This document shows positions 35,395 to 47,147 of a stretch of DNA of 64,000 nucleotides, one piece after another; position 1 is the first letter of the stretch; each line of letters opens with the position of its first letter. The notes under the pieces were generated by a model. It was not told where the DNA came from. It worked only from the letters and a program-made list of their open reading frames with translations, and ran no database searches. The position numbers were made by a program, and so were the translations under genes. The stretch comes from Gigaspora margarita (lineage: Eukaryota; Glomeromycota; Glomeromycetes; Diversisporales; Gigasporaceae). The stretch lies in the NCBI GenBank assembly GCA_009809945.1, contig WTPW01000080.1:491356-555355 (forward strand), written 5' to 3'.

Positions 35395-36320
35395 GTTAGC
35401 AAACAAGTGCATTTTCCACATGTAAATTTCGTCTATATGAAATTTTAGAAAATTACATATAACATTACTATAAACTTTAAAGCAATGATGTTTCTCAACC
35501 TACATATTAATTTAAAATTAAATTTCGCGATTACATAGAGCAAAAGGAGGCGAATAAAAAAACCTTTCCTGCAAAGACACAGTTTTGCCATTTTTGCACA
35601 AAACGAAAACGTAACTTCGCCAAAAACCAATATTTTTGATTTTAAGATGAGAATCATATGTAAAATCATGCTCTGAACAACTTTACTTAGTCAGCAAAAG
35701 TGTGTTACCTTGTAAGAAAAATGGGATATCTATGTACTAAATTTAAAATTTATCATTTTTCATTATTGAACTTTTTTTCCTTATTAGGTAACCTACTTTG
35801 GGCTCTTAAGCAAAGTTGTTCGGCGCATAATTTTACATCACATTTGAGATTGAAACACGCTTTTCGGACGTTTTCTATGTGAAAAATGGGTTAAAGTTAG
35901 AAAAAAATTTTTCCGAAAAAATTTTTTTGGAAAAAATTTTTTTTCTAACTTTAACCCCATTTTTCACTTAGAAAATGTCTGAAAAGCGCATTTCAATCTC
36001 AAATGTGATGTAAAATTATGCGCCGAACAACTTTGCTTAAGAGCCCAAAGAGGTTACCTAATAAGGAAAAAAGTTAATAATGAAAAACGATGAATTTTAA
36101 CTTTAGTACATAGATAACCCATTTTTCTTACAAGGCAAAATTGTGGCTTGGCAGGAAAGGTTTTTTTTATTCACCTTCTTTTGCTCTATGTAATCACGAA
36201 ATTTAATTTTAAATTAATATGTAGGTTGAGAAACATCATTGCTTCAAAGTTTATAGTAATTTTATATGTAATTTTTTAAAATTTCATATAGACAAAATTT
36301 ACATTTAATATTGTGTAAAA
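35395..36320. mobile_element. Near-perfect palindrome of about 0.9 kb
   Basis: Arms of about 450 bp meet near 35,920 in a GAAAAAATTTTTTTGG core. Matching arm sequences include GTTGTTCGGCGCATAATTTT, TTCGGACGTTTTCTATGTG and GGTTGAGAAACATCATTG. The frames at 35,445-35,669 and 35,700-35,882 are repeat. A relative lies at 54,946-55,590. The outer ends carry ACATGTAAATTT, or ACATTTAATATTGTG on the right. Confidence 0.85.
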
Positions 36321-36439
36321 ATCAGATGACTGATATCATTTTATCCAATTAATCAATATATAATGATATTTTATAATCAATAAAATGATTAAGTATTATA
36401 TATTGATCAATACCTATATATAAAATTTGCAATGTTTGT

Positions 36440-38110
36440 TTATATTTAGATCTTTTATTATGTTTTTTTTTCATTTTTTTGTTTTTATTTCTTTTTTATT
36501 TTCATTTTATTTTTTGTTTTTAGTTCTTTTTTTTTTGGTTTCATTTTGTTTTTTTCAATTTTTTTTTATTATTTATTTTTTAAATTTTTTATTTTATTTT
36601 TATTTTGGCACTTTAAAGAACACCTTTGCAAGAAAACAAACAACTTTTCAAAACCTTGCGCAAGCCAACTAGGGTTGTTAATGGAGTAAGGTACTCTAGA
36701 GTAACTGTGGAGTATAACCCACTCTATACCAGTGTGGTCTAGACATGACACCACCTCGGATTACTAAGATATAATTAATAGGAGTAATTGCTCCGGAATA
36801 ATACTACTAATACAAAATGGATTATACTCCGGAGTATTATTGTATATATATTTTTTACTGTATTTCCTCAAAATAAGGTAGCATATTTTCAGGAAAATAC
36901 GGTACTATAAACTCCGGAGTATTACATAGTGCTTAACACTTAGTACTCTGGGTTATACTCTGGGTTATACTCCGGGTTACACTTTGGAGTATGCTCTGAT
37001 TCATACTTTAGTATAGTGTGGTGTTAAGGGATACTCTGCCAGAGTATGCACCACACCACTCTGGAGCACTCCGTTAACATTCCTAAAGCCAACTCAAACT
37101 TCTAATACTTTGCAAGAACACGCAACTGATATCTCTAGCAATTGCCAAATTTTCAAGAATGTTTCTTTAAAGAAATAAAGATTTAGTTAGAACTTTATTT
37201 ATCTTGTTGTTTGACATAATTTGTTTTTGTTTTTTGTTTTTTGTTCTTTTTTTTTAAATTTGTTTTATTAATTTATTTTATTCTAGCACTTTGCAAGAAA
37301 AGAACCCTTACTTCCTGGCACTTTGCAAGAAAACCAACCCAGACTTTTTTGGCACTTTGTAACTTTTTTGGCATTTTGCAAGAACATTAACCCTGCTTTC
37401 ACAATTTCTGAATTTGCAAGAATGCGAACTCTTACTTTAGAGAAATGAAGATTTGGGCTTCATTTTTTTTTTTATTAGTTTGCTTACACTTTTTGTTTTT
37501 TTTTTTTTTACTTATTTTTTTTATTTTTATTTTATTTTATTTATTCCTGACTTTTTTAACACTTTGTAACTTTTTTTGGCACTTTACAAGAACACCAGCT
37601 TTAATTTCTCTAGCACTTTGCAAGAACATACTAGATTTCTCCAGCAATTTGTAAGAACACTAACACTTCTAAGAAATGTTTTTTTTATTTTTTTCACTTC
37701 TTTGAAGAATTTAGAAAAAGAGAACAAAACATTAAAGCCAAAACAAAAGAAATAGCCAAAGTGAAGACAATAGAAACAAAAAAGTGAAGATAATAGCTAA
37801 CTATAGGATGAGCAAAAATAAATGTGTAGGCTAGTTTTTTGTATATAGTAATAAAATTAGATGCGACAAAGAGTGAAAATAGTTTAAAATAGAGCTAGTT
37901 TTTTGTATATAGTAATAGAATTAGATGCAACAAAGTGAGAAAGTAGTTTAAAATATTTGTAATAATATAAAAATAATACTAATAATATAATATAATGAAG
38001 TATGTAATATTAATTAAAAATGTATATTTAATAAATATAAAATATAATGTAATAATAATAAATAAATAAATATAAATTTTATATTAAATTGCATTACTAT
38101 GTGAAAACCT
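36440..38110. repeat. Right terminal inverted repeat, pyrimidine-biased
   Basis: Mirror of 31,106-32,260 with CACTTTGCAAGAA repeated at about 36,610, 37,290, 37,320 and 37,612. Forward frames at 36,427-36,672 and 37,445-37,654 encode Phe and Leu runs and are not genes. Two direct copies of CTAGTTTTTTGTATATAGTA lie at about 37,832 and 37,896. Confidence 0.65.
36671..37085. mobile_element. hAT-like MITE rich in CTCCGGAGTAT
   Basis: AAGCCAACT flanks both ends (36,662-36,670 and 37,086-37,094), giving an 8-9 bp duplication. Inverted ends share GTTAAYGGAGT. The interior has several ACTCCGGAGTAT and GTATACTC-type palindromes and is GC-richer than its host. Inserted in the right terminal repeat of the 7-kb element. 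Confidence 0.8.
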
Positions 38111-39184
38111 GTAAAAAAGCATGATTATATGAATATGTATATTATTTATTTATTTTTTAAAAATTTGAAAAGTTGCAAAACAATGTGAAAATATCACATA
38201 ATATGCAAAATATTACCTTCTGTGACTCCTTTTTTTATTTGATCCATTTTGCAATATTTTGCAATATATTTTGAAATATTTCAAAATAAATTCCATAATA
38301 TAACCATAATATAATGTAATATATTATATAATATACCATATCAAACATAAAATTTTTGTTATATTACGGGCTGTAATATCTTATGTAAAATTATATATAT
38401 ATAATTTGCTGATAATTAATAAGCCAGCTAGTATCCAAGTCTGTTTTTTATCTTGAACTCAGTCTATATATAAATAAAAATAATTAGTAATAATGCTAAT
38501 ATAATATAAAAAAAAATTTAGTATATTAAATAATAATATATATACCAACTAAAATAGATTCTTTGAATTTTAAGAGTATTCATATCTTTATAAGCTGTTT
38601 TACATTCTATCAATGAATCCATTTTTTTAAAATTCTTTATCAATGCCTTTTTTATTATGGATATTTCTATTAAAAAAATTAAAATACATAAATTTAATAT
38701 AATATACATATATATATGCATATATATGCATCTGAACAATTTTTCTAAATTTTATTGCTTTTTATTTTACCTTTAAAATGAACTGTACAATTTATAAATT
38801 CTTTTCAAATTTTTAGTTGAATTAAATAATGGAAATTTTGTTGCTAAATACTGGTCCAATTATATAAACTTTAAAATTTAAATTAATGTTAAATTTAAAT
38901 TAAAATAATAAATAATATACCTAATGCTTTGTTATGGTGTTTATTAGCTAAAATATATTTAATTCCTTTTCTATAAATATAGTAGAATTGAATATCATGT
39001 TCAATATATGTTAAAATTTTTTTAAAAGTTTTTTATATATAGTTGCTAATTAAAAAATAGTTAATGCAAATACTAGAGCTTTATAAAAAATAAAAATTTA
39101 TTATTTAATATTTATAAGGCAAGATTATATAAAATACCTCCATGGTGATATATCGCTACTCTGATAAACCAATTAGACTGCAGG
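38111..39184. other. AT-rich stretch, no gene supported
   Basis: 38,190-38,410 resembles 12,960-13,120 (TTTGAAATATTTCAAAAT and GTAATATCTTATGTAAAATT), so it is another piece of the same repeat family. The minus frame 38,518-38,739 contains a coding-like segment (FKKMDSLIECKTAYKDMNTL) but no known motif and could be chance. Confidence 0.4.
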
Positions 39185-39426
39185 ATCAGGTGTAATATAA
39201 AATCAAAGCAATTATGGTTTATTTTCAAAAATCAACTATAGTGCAAAATTTTGCCTATGAAACCATCTCTTGTGCTTTAACAAAAAAAATTTTTATAATA
39301 TTTTGTGTTAGAACCTCTTTGCCAAAACATGCTACTCAACCCTAACCTAACCCTCACCCTAACCCTCACCCTAACCCTAAACTGACAAATTGATTTATTG
39401 GTTTGATTTCACATTACACCAGATCT
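39185..39426. mobile_element. MITE carrying telomere-like repeats
   Basis: Inverted ends ATCAGGTGTAATATAAAATC and rc ATCTGGTGTAATGTGAAATC. The interior includes CCCTAACC and CCCTCACC units at 39,338-39,381, a degenerate TTAGGG/TGAGGG array of six to seven units. Confidence 0.7.
39338..39381 (-). repeat. Degenerate TTAGGG-like array
   Basis: AACCCTAACCTAACCCTCAC, then CCTAACCCTCACCCTAACCC. Alternates TTAGGG and TGAGGG on the minus strand. Internal to a small inverted-repeat element. Confidence 0.8.
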
Positions 39427-39697
39427 TATATAGTATGCGATCATTGCTATAGTGATATTTTACTAAATTCTATAAAGTATTATAGTAGCAAAATTTATTT
39501 ACTGTTTTGGTATCTTTCAACATAAACACAAACTTCCTATTCATTAATTGGTTTATATACATGTTTAAAACTTATATCAATTCAATATATAAAGAATCTG
39601 TTAAATATTTTATTTGATTTTTATGACGATATAAAATTAAATATTCTCAAAAAAAACCCAAAAATATATATTATATATATTAATATATACTATATAG

Positions 39698-39903
39698 GTC
39701 TGAAAATAAGCAACCCTATTTTATCCAAATTTTTTAGAGGATGGCTTAAATTTGGTAACTTTTAAAAACTTAATTTCTTTTGGCCTATCTTAATAAATTT
39801 ATTTTAAAATTTATTATATTTAACAATTTTAAAAAGCTGCTTATTTTTATTTTGATTTCTAAATGCAAATATTGCTTATTTTTGGGGTTGCTTATATTTA
39901 GAC
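39698..39903. mobile_element. Small inverted-repeat element with AAATAAGCAACCC ends
   Basis: Ends GGTCTGAAAATAAGCAACCC and rc TGTCTAAATATAAGCAACCC. The motif resembles the ends of 41,756-42,067. Flanking duplication unclear. Confidence 0.55.
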
Positions 39904-39971
39904 ATTTACAGTAATGCTAATATAATCAACTAATTTATATAATAATTAATTATATACTTATGAATAGATCT

Positions 39972-40335
39972 ACAAGTTTACTAAAACGCACCACTGGTGT
40001 TCAACACCAGTATGTGGTGTAATGTGAAGATCAATATAAAAAAATAAATAAAAAAATAAACAAAATTTGAATTTAATAAATGTTAAGTGAGAGTTAATAG
40101 TTAGGGGTTAGGGTGAAGCATAATGTATAGTGAAATTTCACAAGGAATTTTTTTTTAAAAAAAAAAAAAGTGGTTTTATAGATGAAATTTTGAGTTAGAA
40201 GGTATTTTTGAAAAAAATAGCAAAATGACAAAAAATTTATATTACAAAAGATCTTTACATTACACTGCATTTAAAAAATGTGATTGGTGAAAATCATTGT
40301 GGTGTTGGCACTAGTTGTGCATTTTAGTAAACTCG
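39972..40335. mobile_element. hAT-like MITE with perfect 8-bp duplication
   Basis: ATAGATCT flanks both ends (39,964-39,971 and 40,336-40,343). Inverted ends share AGTTTACTAAAAYGCAC, then CAACACCA. A GTTAGGGGTTAGGGTGAAG stretch at 40,100-40,118 is telomere-like. A T-run to A-run junction lies at about 40,148. Confidence 0.85.
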
Positions 40336-40468
40336 ATAGATCTAATATAAGGATTTATAGTATTCTCTTGATTTTGTTTTAAAAGAAATTAGCAACTCTT
40401 TAATATCTTGACCATACATACTTAGAATGATGTTTTGTTATAATTATATAATTAAAATTTGATATATG

Positions 40469-40840
40469 GGGTCTGTACCTTGAAAATAGAGTTTTGAAGC
40501 CCCAAACCAAAATTGAGATTTTTGTTAAATCTTAATTTATAAAGCACAAAATTCATTTCATGCAAATATTATAACTGGTTAATTTAATATTAAAATGAGT
40601 TATAGAAGCTCAGAAGATGTTTTGAATATGATCAACTTAGCAGAAAACATTTTACCATCAATTTTGAATAGACATCATTATACAATTTTAATTTTTATCC
40701 AATAACAAAAAGGTTTGCAAAAATCATATTTAAAATTAGTAGAAAATCAAATTTGTGTTGTTTTGGTTATACAATCTTTATTTATCATTTACTCAAAAAA
40801 AATTTCTAGTGCCGTAGAGTCATTTTCAAGGCACAGACCT
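40469..40840. mobile_element. Inverted-repeat element, GGTCTGTRCCTTGAAAAT ends
   Basis: Left GGTCTGTACCTTGAAAATAG and inverted right GGTCTGTGCCTTGAAAATGA. The interior includes SSEDVLNMINLAENILPSIL as an open stretch (about 40,600-40,670), without support as a gene. No clear target duplication. Confidence 0.65.
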
Positions 40841-40940
40841 CATATTATTAATAATGAATATAATTCTAAAATTGAAAATTCTTTAATTTATAATATTTAA
40901 TAAATTTTATAATTTAATTAAAATTTAATTTAATATATAT

Positions 40941-41184
40941 GTTGTATCCCGGATAAGAATCCGCCCGATTCAGAATCCAGCCATCCTGATTCAGAATCAG
41001 AACAGCTGAATTTAGAATTCTTATACGGGATGTCTGGCTTAATAATTAGTAAGGTTAGGGTTAGAGTTAGAATATTATAATAGTTAGCCGGACATCCCGT
41101 ATAAGAATTCTAAATTCAGCTGTCCTGATTCTGAATCAGGACGGCTGGATTCCGAATCGGGCAGATTCTTATCTGGGATACAAC
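40941..41184. mobile_element. Palindromic fold-back with CTGAATC motifs
   Basis: GTTGTATCCCGGATAAGAAT is mirrored at 41,165-41,184. Each arm holds several GATTCAGAATC and GATTCTGAATC palindromes. The loop contains GGTTAGGGTTAGAGTTAG, another telomere-like stretch (about 41,051-41,068). GC-richer than the surroundings. Confidence 0.85.
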
Positions 41185-41194
41185 ATCTATATGC

Positions 41195-41290
41195 AACTAG
41201 TCTTCTGGCTATTAAATCTAAAATATCTTCACTTGCAATTATAGTTCTTAAATTATTTTGAATTTTAATTAATATTTTAGATGAGGTAGT
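41195..41290 (-). pseudogene. Exon-like fragment next to the fold-back
   Basis: On the minus strand it reads KILIKIQNNLRTIIASEDIL, then DLIARRLVAYRC up to the fold-back border. Coding-like composition but no family. Either a host exon remnant cut by the element or chance. Confidence 0.25.
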
Positions 41291-41459
41291 TAAGAATAAT
41301 TATGTATATTTCATGGTATAATAATTATTTATGGGCATTTTTCAAGATCTTTAAGCACATAATGCCCAAAATTTTATAGGGCATCCAGATTTTTTTTTAA
41401 TTAATCCTTGAGATACTTTATTGTCTTCAGTAATATGAATATAAGCTATAAATATAGTA

Positions 41460-42234
41460 TGGTGCAGGAAAGCTTAACTAGACATTGTTTCAATTTTGTA
41501 TATGCAGTATAACCTAAATTAGCCAACTAAATTGTTATAATAGATAATACAAATCAGATTAAAAATTTTTTAAAAAATTTTATTATTTAAATCTAAATTT
41601 TGATTGTTCAAAAATTTTTTTATAATAAACATCAAAGTTTTTAATTGGTAAAATTTAAAATTTATATATGTTTCAATTTTATTTTTAATATAAAAATAAT
41701 CTAACTTGAAAAGCTATTAACTTTTTATAGAGGGCATATTTTTAAAATCTGACTACCATATATTCCTGAAAATAAGCTACCTTGTTTGGGCCAAAAATTA
41801 CACAAAAACGTAGGGTAGCTTATTTTCGAATTGTTAAATTTTTTGAAAAATTAAAAAATGTACTAATTAAAACTTGTCCAAATGACGTAAAATTTTTATT
41901 GTAAGTGTATTTTGATGCTCTGAATAAGTTTACTTAATAGCCCTTTTGAGATTTACTTAGAAAATGTGGACTTTTATATGTAGCAACTAATTTTGTGTTT
42001 TTTGAGATTTTTGAAAAAAATCAGGTGGTAGCTTATTTTCAGAGTAGCTTATTTTTGGAATATATGGTAATAACTTCTTATAAAGAGCATATTTTTAAAA
42101 TCTAACTAGTAATTTTATAGAACTTGTTATAAAAAACAAAGTTACCAGTTAGTTTTTTAAAATTTTAATTTTTTAAAAAGTTAATAGATTTTAAAGTTAT
42201 CTATTATATTAGTGCATTAAGGTTTCCTGCACTA
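41460..42234. mobile_element. Mariner-like MITE, TAGTGCAGGAAA ends
   Basis: Ends TGGTGCAGGAAAGCTTAA and inverted TAGTGCAGGAAACCTTAA, flanked by TA (41,458-41,459 and 42,235-42,236). It hosts the nested element 41,756-42,067. Ends resemble those of 52,814-53,175 (same family). Confidence 0.75.
41756..42067. mobile_element. Nested mariner-like MITE, CCATATATTCC ends
   Basis: CCATATATTCCTGAAAATAA and inverted CCATATATTCCAAAAATAAG, flanked by TA (41,754-41,755 and 42,068-42,069). A second GGTAGCTTATTTTC motif lies just inside each end. Confidence 0.85.
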
Positions 42235-42589
42235 TATAATAAATTTATAAATTTAATATAAATAAATATTATATCTCAAATTAAAACTTGTACCAATTTA
42301 TAATTAAGACTTTCTTCTGATTTTGTAAAAGTAATTTATAAATTTTCTTCTAATACAGTTTTAATTCTAAATCAAGATAATTTTAATCTAGATATAATAT
42401 AAATAAGTATGCTTACAGCATTTTTTTGTATGTGCACTAAATTAATAAACTGTATAACAATATTGATCTGATTTTGTATTCTAAAATAATATTATATATA
42501 TATATATTAATTTATTGTTAATTTAATTAAATTATTTAAAAATAAATATATAACTTATTTTTAATTCCATTATTGTAATACTAGTTTTA

Positions 42590-43870
42590 TGTACACACTT
42601 TGCTGTGTGTATAAGAATGCATCCAAAAAATCTGTGCAATGTCTGAATAGATTTTGATGATTAAAAAGTATTATTACAATGTCTATTATGGATTACTATA
42701 AAAATTATTTTGTATGACTTACTTGCTAACATGATTATATGATCAAAATTATTCTAAATCATTGAAATTATGATAATTTTGTTATTAGTCACTATAAAAT
42801 TTCATTGCAGAATATGCTCATTATACTATGGTTATCAATATTTGATTAAAAGGTTAATTTGTCAGAATTATTGTAATTTCTTTATGTTACTATAAAAATT
42901 TCATTACAAAATTTACTTAGCATATAATATGTAAATAAAAAAATTTGTACATAGGGCTTATTTGTTGCTAAGTAACGTTGATATATAGTTATGAGTTGGT
43001 TGTATTAAAGTTTTATGCTATTGTTAAAAATTTTGTTACAAAACTTACTTATTTGTTCTAATATATGAAACGGGTAAGGTTGAGATAGTTTGTATTGGAA
43101 TTAAATATTGGTTTCTATTATAACTTATCATAAAAATTCTGTTACAAAGCTTGCTTGCTATTCCAGATTAAAAGGTTAATTTGTCAGAATTATTGTAATT
43201 TCTCATGTTACTATAAAATTTCATTACAAACTTAGCATATAATATGTAAATAAAAAAATTGTACATAGGACTTATTTGTTGCTAAGTAACATTAATATGT
43301 AAATAAAAAAATTGTACATAAGACTAATTTGTTGCTAAGTAATGTTAATATGTAGTTATTATTGTATTAAAGTTTCATGCTATTGTAAAAAATTTTGGTA
43401 TAAAACTTACTTATTTGTTCTAATATATGAAATGGGTAAGGTAGAGATGGTTTGTTTCTATTATTACTTATCGTAAAAATTCTGTTACAAAGCTTGCTTG
43501 CCATTCCAGTAACAATGAAAGGTGAGTTAGTTGTATTGGAATTATCATAATTCTATCATGAGTTAAAAATTCTGGTACAATCTTACTCAGCATATAACAC
43601 GTAAACAAGGCTGTTAATTTGCATTAAAATTGTTTTCTATTGTGAATTACTTAAAAATTCTGTTAAAAAATTCTCTCTCTATTTAGTGATTATAAACTTA
43701 CTCAGCATATTATATATTTTAAGGTGGCTTCTATCAAGAATTACTGTAAAAATTCTCACAAAGTTTGCTTGTTATTTTAATAATCACAATATGTGGTTAG
43801 AATTGAGTTAGTTTGCGTTAATATTATTATAGCTTCTACCATTATTTACTATCATAAACTTTACTAATCT
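42590..43870. repeat. Degenerate tandem array with TACAAARCTTRCTT motif
   Basis: ATAAAAATTCTGTTACAAAG, then CTTGCTTGCTATTCC and ATATAATATGTAAATAAAAA, recur at irregular spacing through about 1.3 kb. Copies are diverged. No gene. Confidence 0.6.
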
Positions 43871-43903
43871 GGCGATACACAGTAGTATCTAGACTAATGT
43901 TAA

Positions 43904-44417
43904 GGGTAGGGGGTACATAGATCATTTATCATATGATTTCAGTGGTACAATGAGATTTATATAGAAATTAAAAATGTGCTACTAATAAAACTTTTCACAG
44001 TTGTAATCAAATTTGATTAAAATTTTATAATATACAGAACAAAATGCACATTATATAATAGTAAAATTTTAATAAAGTATATATTTAAAAAAATTATACT
44101 TCTATATATCATAAAGTTCCCCCAGTGGGCTCAAATTTCCCCCAGTTACACAAAACGATCAATTTTGATTGGTTGATATCATATGATCATCATATGATTT
44201 TGTAAACAACTTTTGACAACTAAAATTTAAATTGTCATAACTTGACGAATATTCAACAAATTTTAACAAATTTACTATTTTTAGAATCAGAAAAACCTGC
44301 TCTATGCTTTTATTTAATCGATCAAAAACGGTTTGCTTAAAAAAATTTTACAAAATTTTAAAAAGAATAAATCAATACCACGAATTTTATGTGATTTGCA
44401 ATTTGTACCCCCTACCC
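43904..44417. mobile_element. piggyBac-like MITE flanked by TTAA
   Basis: Ends GGGTAGGGGGTAC and GTACCCCCTACCC are perfectly inverted, and TTAA flanks both (43,900-43,903 and 44,418-44,421), the piggyBac-type target. A further AATCATATGAT-like inverted stretch follows. No transposase. A TA duplication of a mariner-like element is the alternative. Confidence 0.75.
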
Positions 44418-44421
44418 TTAA

Positions 44422-46025
44422 TATATCCATATTTCAGTTAATATAATTTCAAATATATAAAGTGCGCACAATGAACGGAAGTCAATTTTTTTAAAAATAC
44501 AAAGTTCACATAATAAATAAGTCAATTTTTTTAAAAACAATGTAAATGGATGACTAATTCATAGTGATACGATTATGATGAATTAGTACAACATTAACAT
44601 GCAAATGATTATATGCCAAAATAATTACAGATTAAATAGATCATCATAATAGATTATATATTTAAATCTCATAGCCTGATTATGGTTTTTGAATACGGCA
44701 AAGTGCAATTAAAATTTTTTTTTATTCTTATCATTAAGTAGCACCAATAAATATTTAATAGAATAAAAGATTTTGTGCAGACTGGACATTCTTCACAGCG
44801 GAATATTTATTTTGCTTTAATTTGATTGATTTCTAATTACAATGTGTGTTGTCATTTTTTGCAAGTACAGAATTTTATTAGTATTTACTTACTATGACAC
44901 ATTTCTTCACAATTATATTTTCCCACATCAATATGCCTTATATAATTTGTGCAGCTGTAATTATGCATTGCATCAGAATTATTTACCTTTTACCAGATTC
45001 AGAAAAGTGAAAACTATCACTTATACTAAAAAAGGATTTTTCAAAAATCAAATATAGTGAACAAAAAGTTGAACAGAAACCATCTCTCTTATATTTTATG
45101 TTATACATTCAAACATGATCATACCGGTATTAAGCCCCAAGAATATTAACAATGCCTAGTACTACTTAGGTAAATTAACATGGCTGTGGCAATACAATTA
45201 TAGAAGGTATCAAGTTTTTATTGCTTTACATCAACTACAAAACCATAAAATAGATATTTCTGCACATTTTAGCAGCGTCAAGTAATTTTAGGCAATTGAA
45301 GTTGTAACTTTAGCAAGTTAACATTTGAGCCTTTTAGGCATGATATATATCGGCATGTGCTAGAAATATGACCTAATGAGCATCCAATCAAAAGACAAAA
45401 TGCCAGATTATGGTTGTCATTTAGTATTATAAGAATTATACTCTTGAAAAAGTCTTTTTTATATATTCAATATTAATTCATCCAGATAAATTTAAATATT
45501 AATGATCTCATTTATTTTTTTTAAAGTCTTTGCATCCAATAAAGTAAGTGGCTTAGATAATTTATTATCTCACTATAAATTATATAAATATTTGTAAATA
45601 AATTATATAATAAATAAATTATAATATACTATATATTATATTATATAAAACCTGTTAATGCTTTCAAGTTTAGGCTTTCTGATATATTGTAATCCTGTAA
45701 TAGAATTAATAAATTTATATAAAATTTTATGGCTAAAGCAAAGATACTAAAAATTTTAAATTATTACTAGTTGTAATATATATATATAATAAATAACATA
45801 TTATATATACTTACTTCAAAGTATTGGTATCTAATAAGAATTCATTCAAATCAAATACTTTTTTTGAATAAATTATCATTAAAATCTACTGATGAATGAG
45901 TCATTGAACTAACTCTAAAGTTGCAAATTGACACATTTTAATAATAGAAAAAACTATTTATACACTAAGGGTATGTACATGGATACTAATTAATTGATTT
46001 GCAAATTTGTATAATATATAAATTA
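44422..46025. other. AT-rich stretch, no gene supported
   Basis: The plus frame 44,842-45,057 (71 codons) has Cys and Tyr but no motif, no conserved context and no splice pattern. Nothing else recognised in about 1.6 kb. Confidence 0.5.
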
Positions 46026-46281
46026 CTGTAGTGCACTAACCAAAGTACTCTTCTTTTTCGATACCCTATTGCAAAGTACCTAGTGCAAAACATGAGATCT
46101 CTATTAATTAGATATAGGTTTTTTTAAATTTTTAGACTACCTATTGTAAGTACAAATACTTATGCTTAAATTTTTTTCTTGCGACACTGACCTGCTGCTA
46201 TATAATATACCTGGGTCTTTTGTAAGTTTTTTTATGGGTAGATTGCATTGTACCCTGGGTACTTTGATCAGTGCACTACAG
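46026..46281. mobile_element. Mariner-like MITE, CTGTAGTGCACT ends
   Basis: CTGTAGTGCACTAACCAAAG and inverted CTGTAGTGCACTGATCAAAG, flanked by TA (46,024-46,025 and 46,282-46,283). Confidence 0.8.
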
Positions 46282-46304
46282 TATATATACCAAAATTAAA
46301 TCTG

Positions 46305-46460
46305 ATTTAAGGTTAGGGTTAGTGTAAGCTTTGAGATTGGAAGGAATTATAATTTATAATAAAATTTAGCAAGAAATATTTTTTGTTAGATCCTGAAGAG
46401 TGGTTTCATAAGTAAAATTTTAAGTTAACATATCTGCTTGTGTTTATATACTAGTGTACA
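46305..46460. repeat. Diverged relative of the 39,972-40,335 MITE
   Basis: AAGGTTAGGGTTAGTGTAAG followed by GTGGTTTCATAAGTAAAATT parallels GTTAGGGTGAAG and GTGGTTTTATAGATGAAATT at 40,106-40,189. Only part of the element remains. Confidence 0.5.
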
Positions 46461-46477
46461 AATAGTAATTGCCTTAA

Positions 46478-47001
46478 TTGATAATCCACTAGTCAACTGA
46501 AAAGTGATCATAGTGTAACATGATGCAAATCACATATAAAAATCACTATAGGTGAAATGTGGCATGCTTTCATCTAAAAATTTTTTTTACTAATTTAATG
46601 ATACATGTCCACTAATTAAAGTTGTAGAGCACATTGAGACACATCTAATAGTAATTAGATCATCCAAATCAGCCAGTGAATAGTAAGATATCATTAAAAA
46701 ATGATTGGCTGACTATATAAAATCTCTATGTAAACAAATATTGTTTACAGAGATTTTATATAGTTGGTCAATCATTTTTGATAATATCTAGCTATTCATG
46801 GGCCAATTGTATGATCTAACCGCTGTTAGATGCGTCTTAACAAGCTCTACAACTTTCAATTAGTGGACATGTATCATTAACTTAGTAAGAAAAAATTTTT
46901 AAATAGAAGTATGCCATATTTCACCTATAGTAATTTTTATACATAATTTGCATCATATTACACTATGATCATTCTCCAGTTAACTGGCGGATTATCAATT
47001 A
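46478..47001. mobile_element. Palindromic fold-back of about 525 bp
   Basis: Symmetric around GTAAACAAATATTGTTTAC (46,730-46,748). Outer ends TTGATAATCC and GGATTATCAA with GTGATCATAGTGTAA matched inverted at about 46,958-46,970. Each arm is about 260 bp. Confidence 0.85.
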
Positions 47002-47147
47002 ATAATACAATTTTGTGTCTTTTTATAAACTTTTGTTTGCAAAAAAGAACAGTAAATGCTTTTACAAACAGTTCCATTCTTATATAAATATTGAATATTT
47101 TTATATTAAAGAACTTTATAACTTTTTAATATCCATGCAGGTTATAT

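Larger units (their letters stand above)
31106..38110. mobile_element. Element of about 7 kb with long terminal inverted repeats, unknown family
   Basis: CAAGTTTTCACAATTTAATA near 31,107 is mirrored by the sequence ending near 38,110. Inverted similarity extends about 1.2 kb at the left (31,106-32,260) and about 1.7 kb at the right (36,440-38,110, including a later MITE). Both ends are strongly strand-biased in purines and contain many CTTTGCAAGAA or inverted TTCTTGCAAAG motifs, probably subterminal binding repeats. Between them lie one broken gene (32,422-34,618, minus), a CACGTG-rich promoter-like stretch and a palindrome. The family is unknown and I treat it as a fossil. Exact ends and target duplication are unclear. 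Confidence 0.65.

Noticed and set aside
39338-39381. A true chromosome end
   Set aside because: Only six to seven degenerate units, inside a small inverted-repeat element, with ordinary sequence on both sides.
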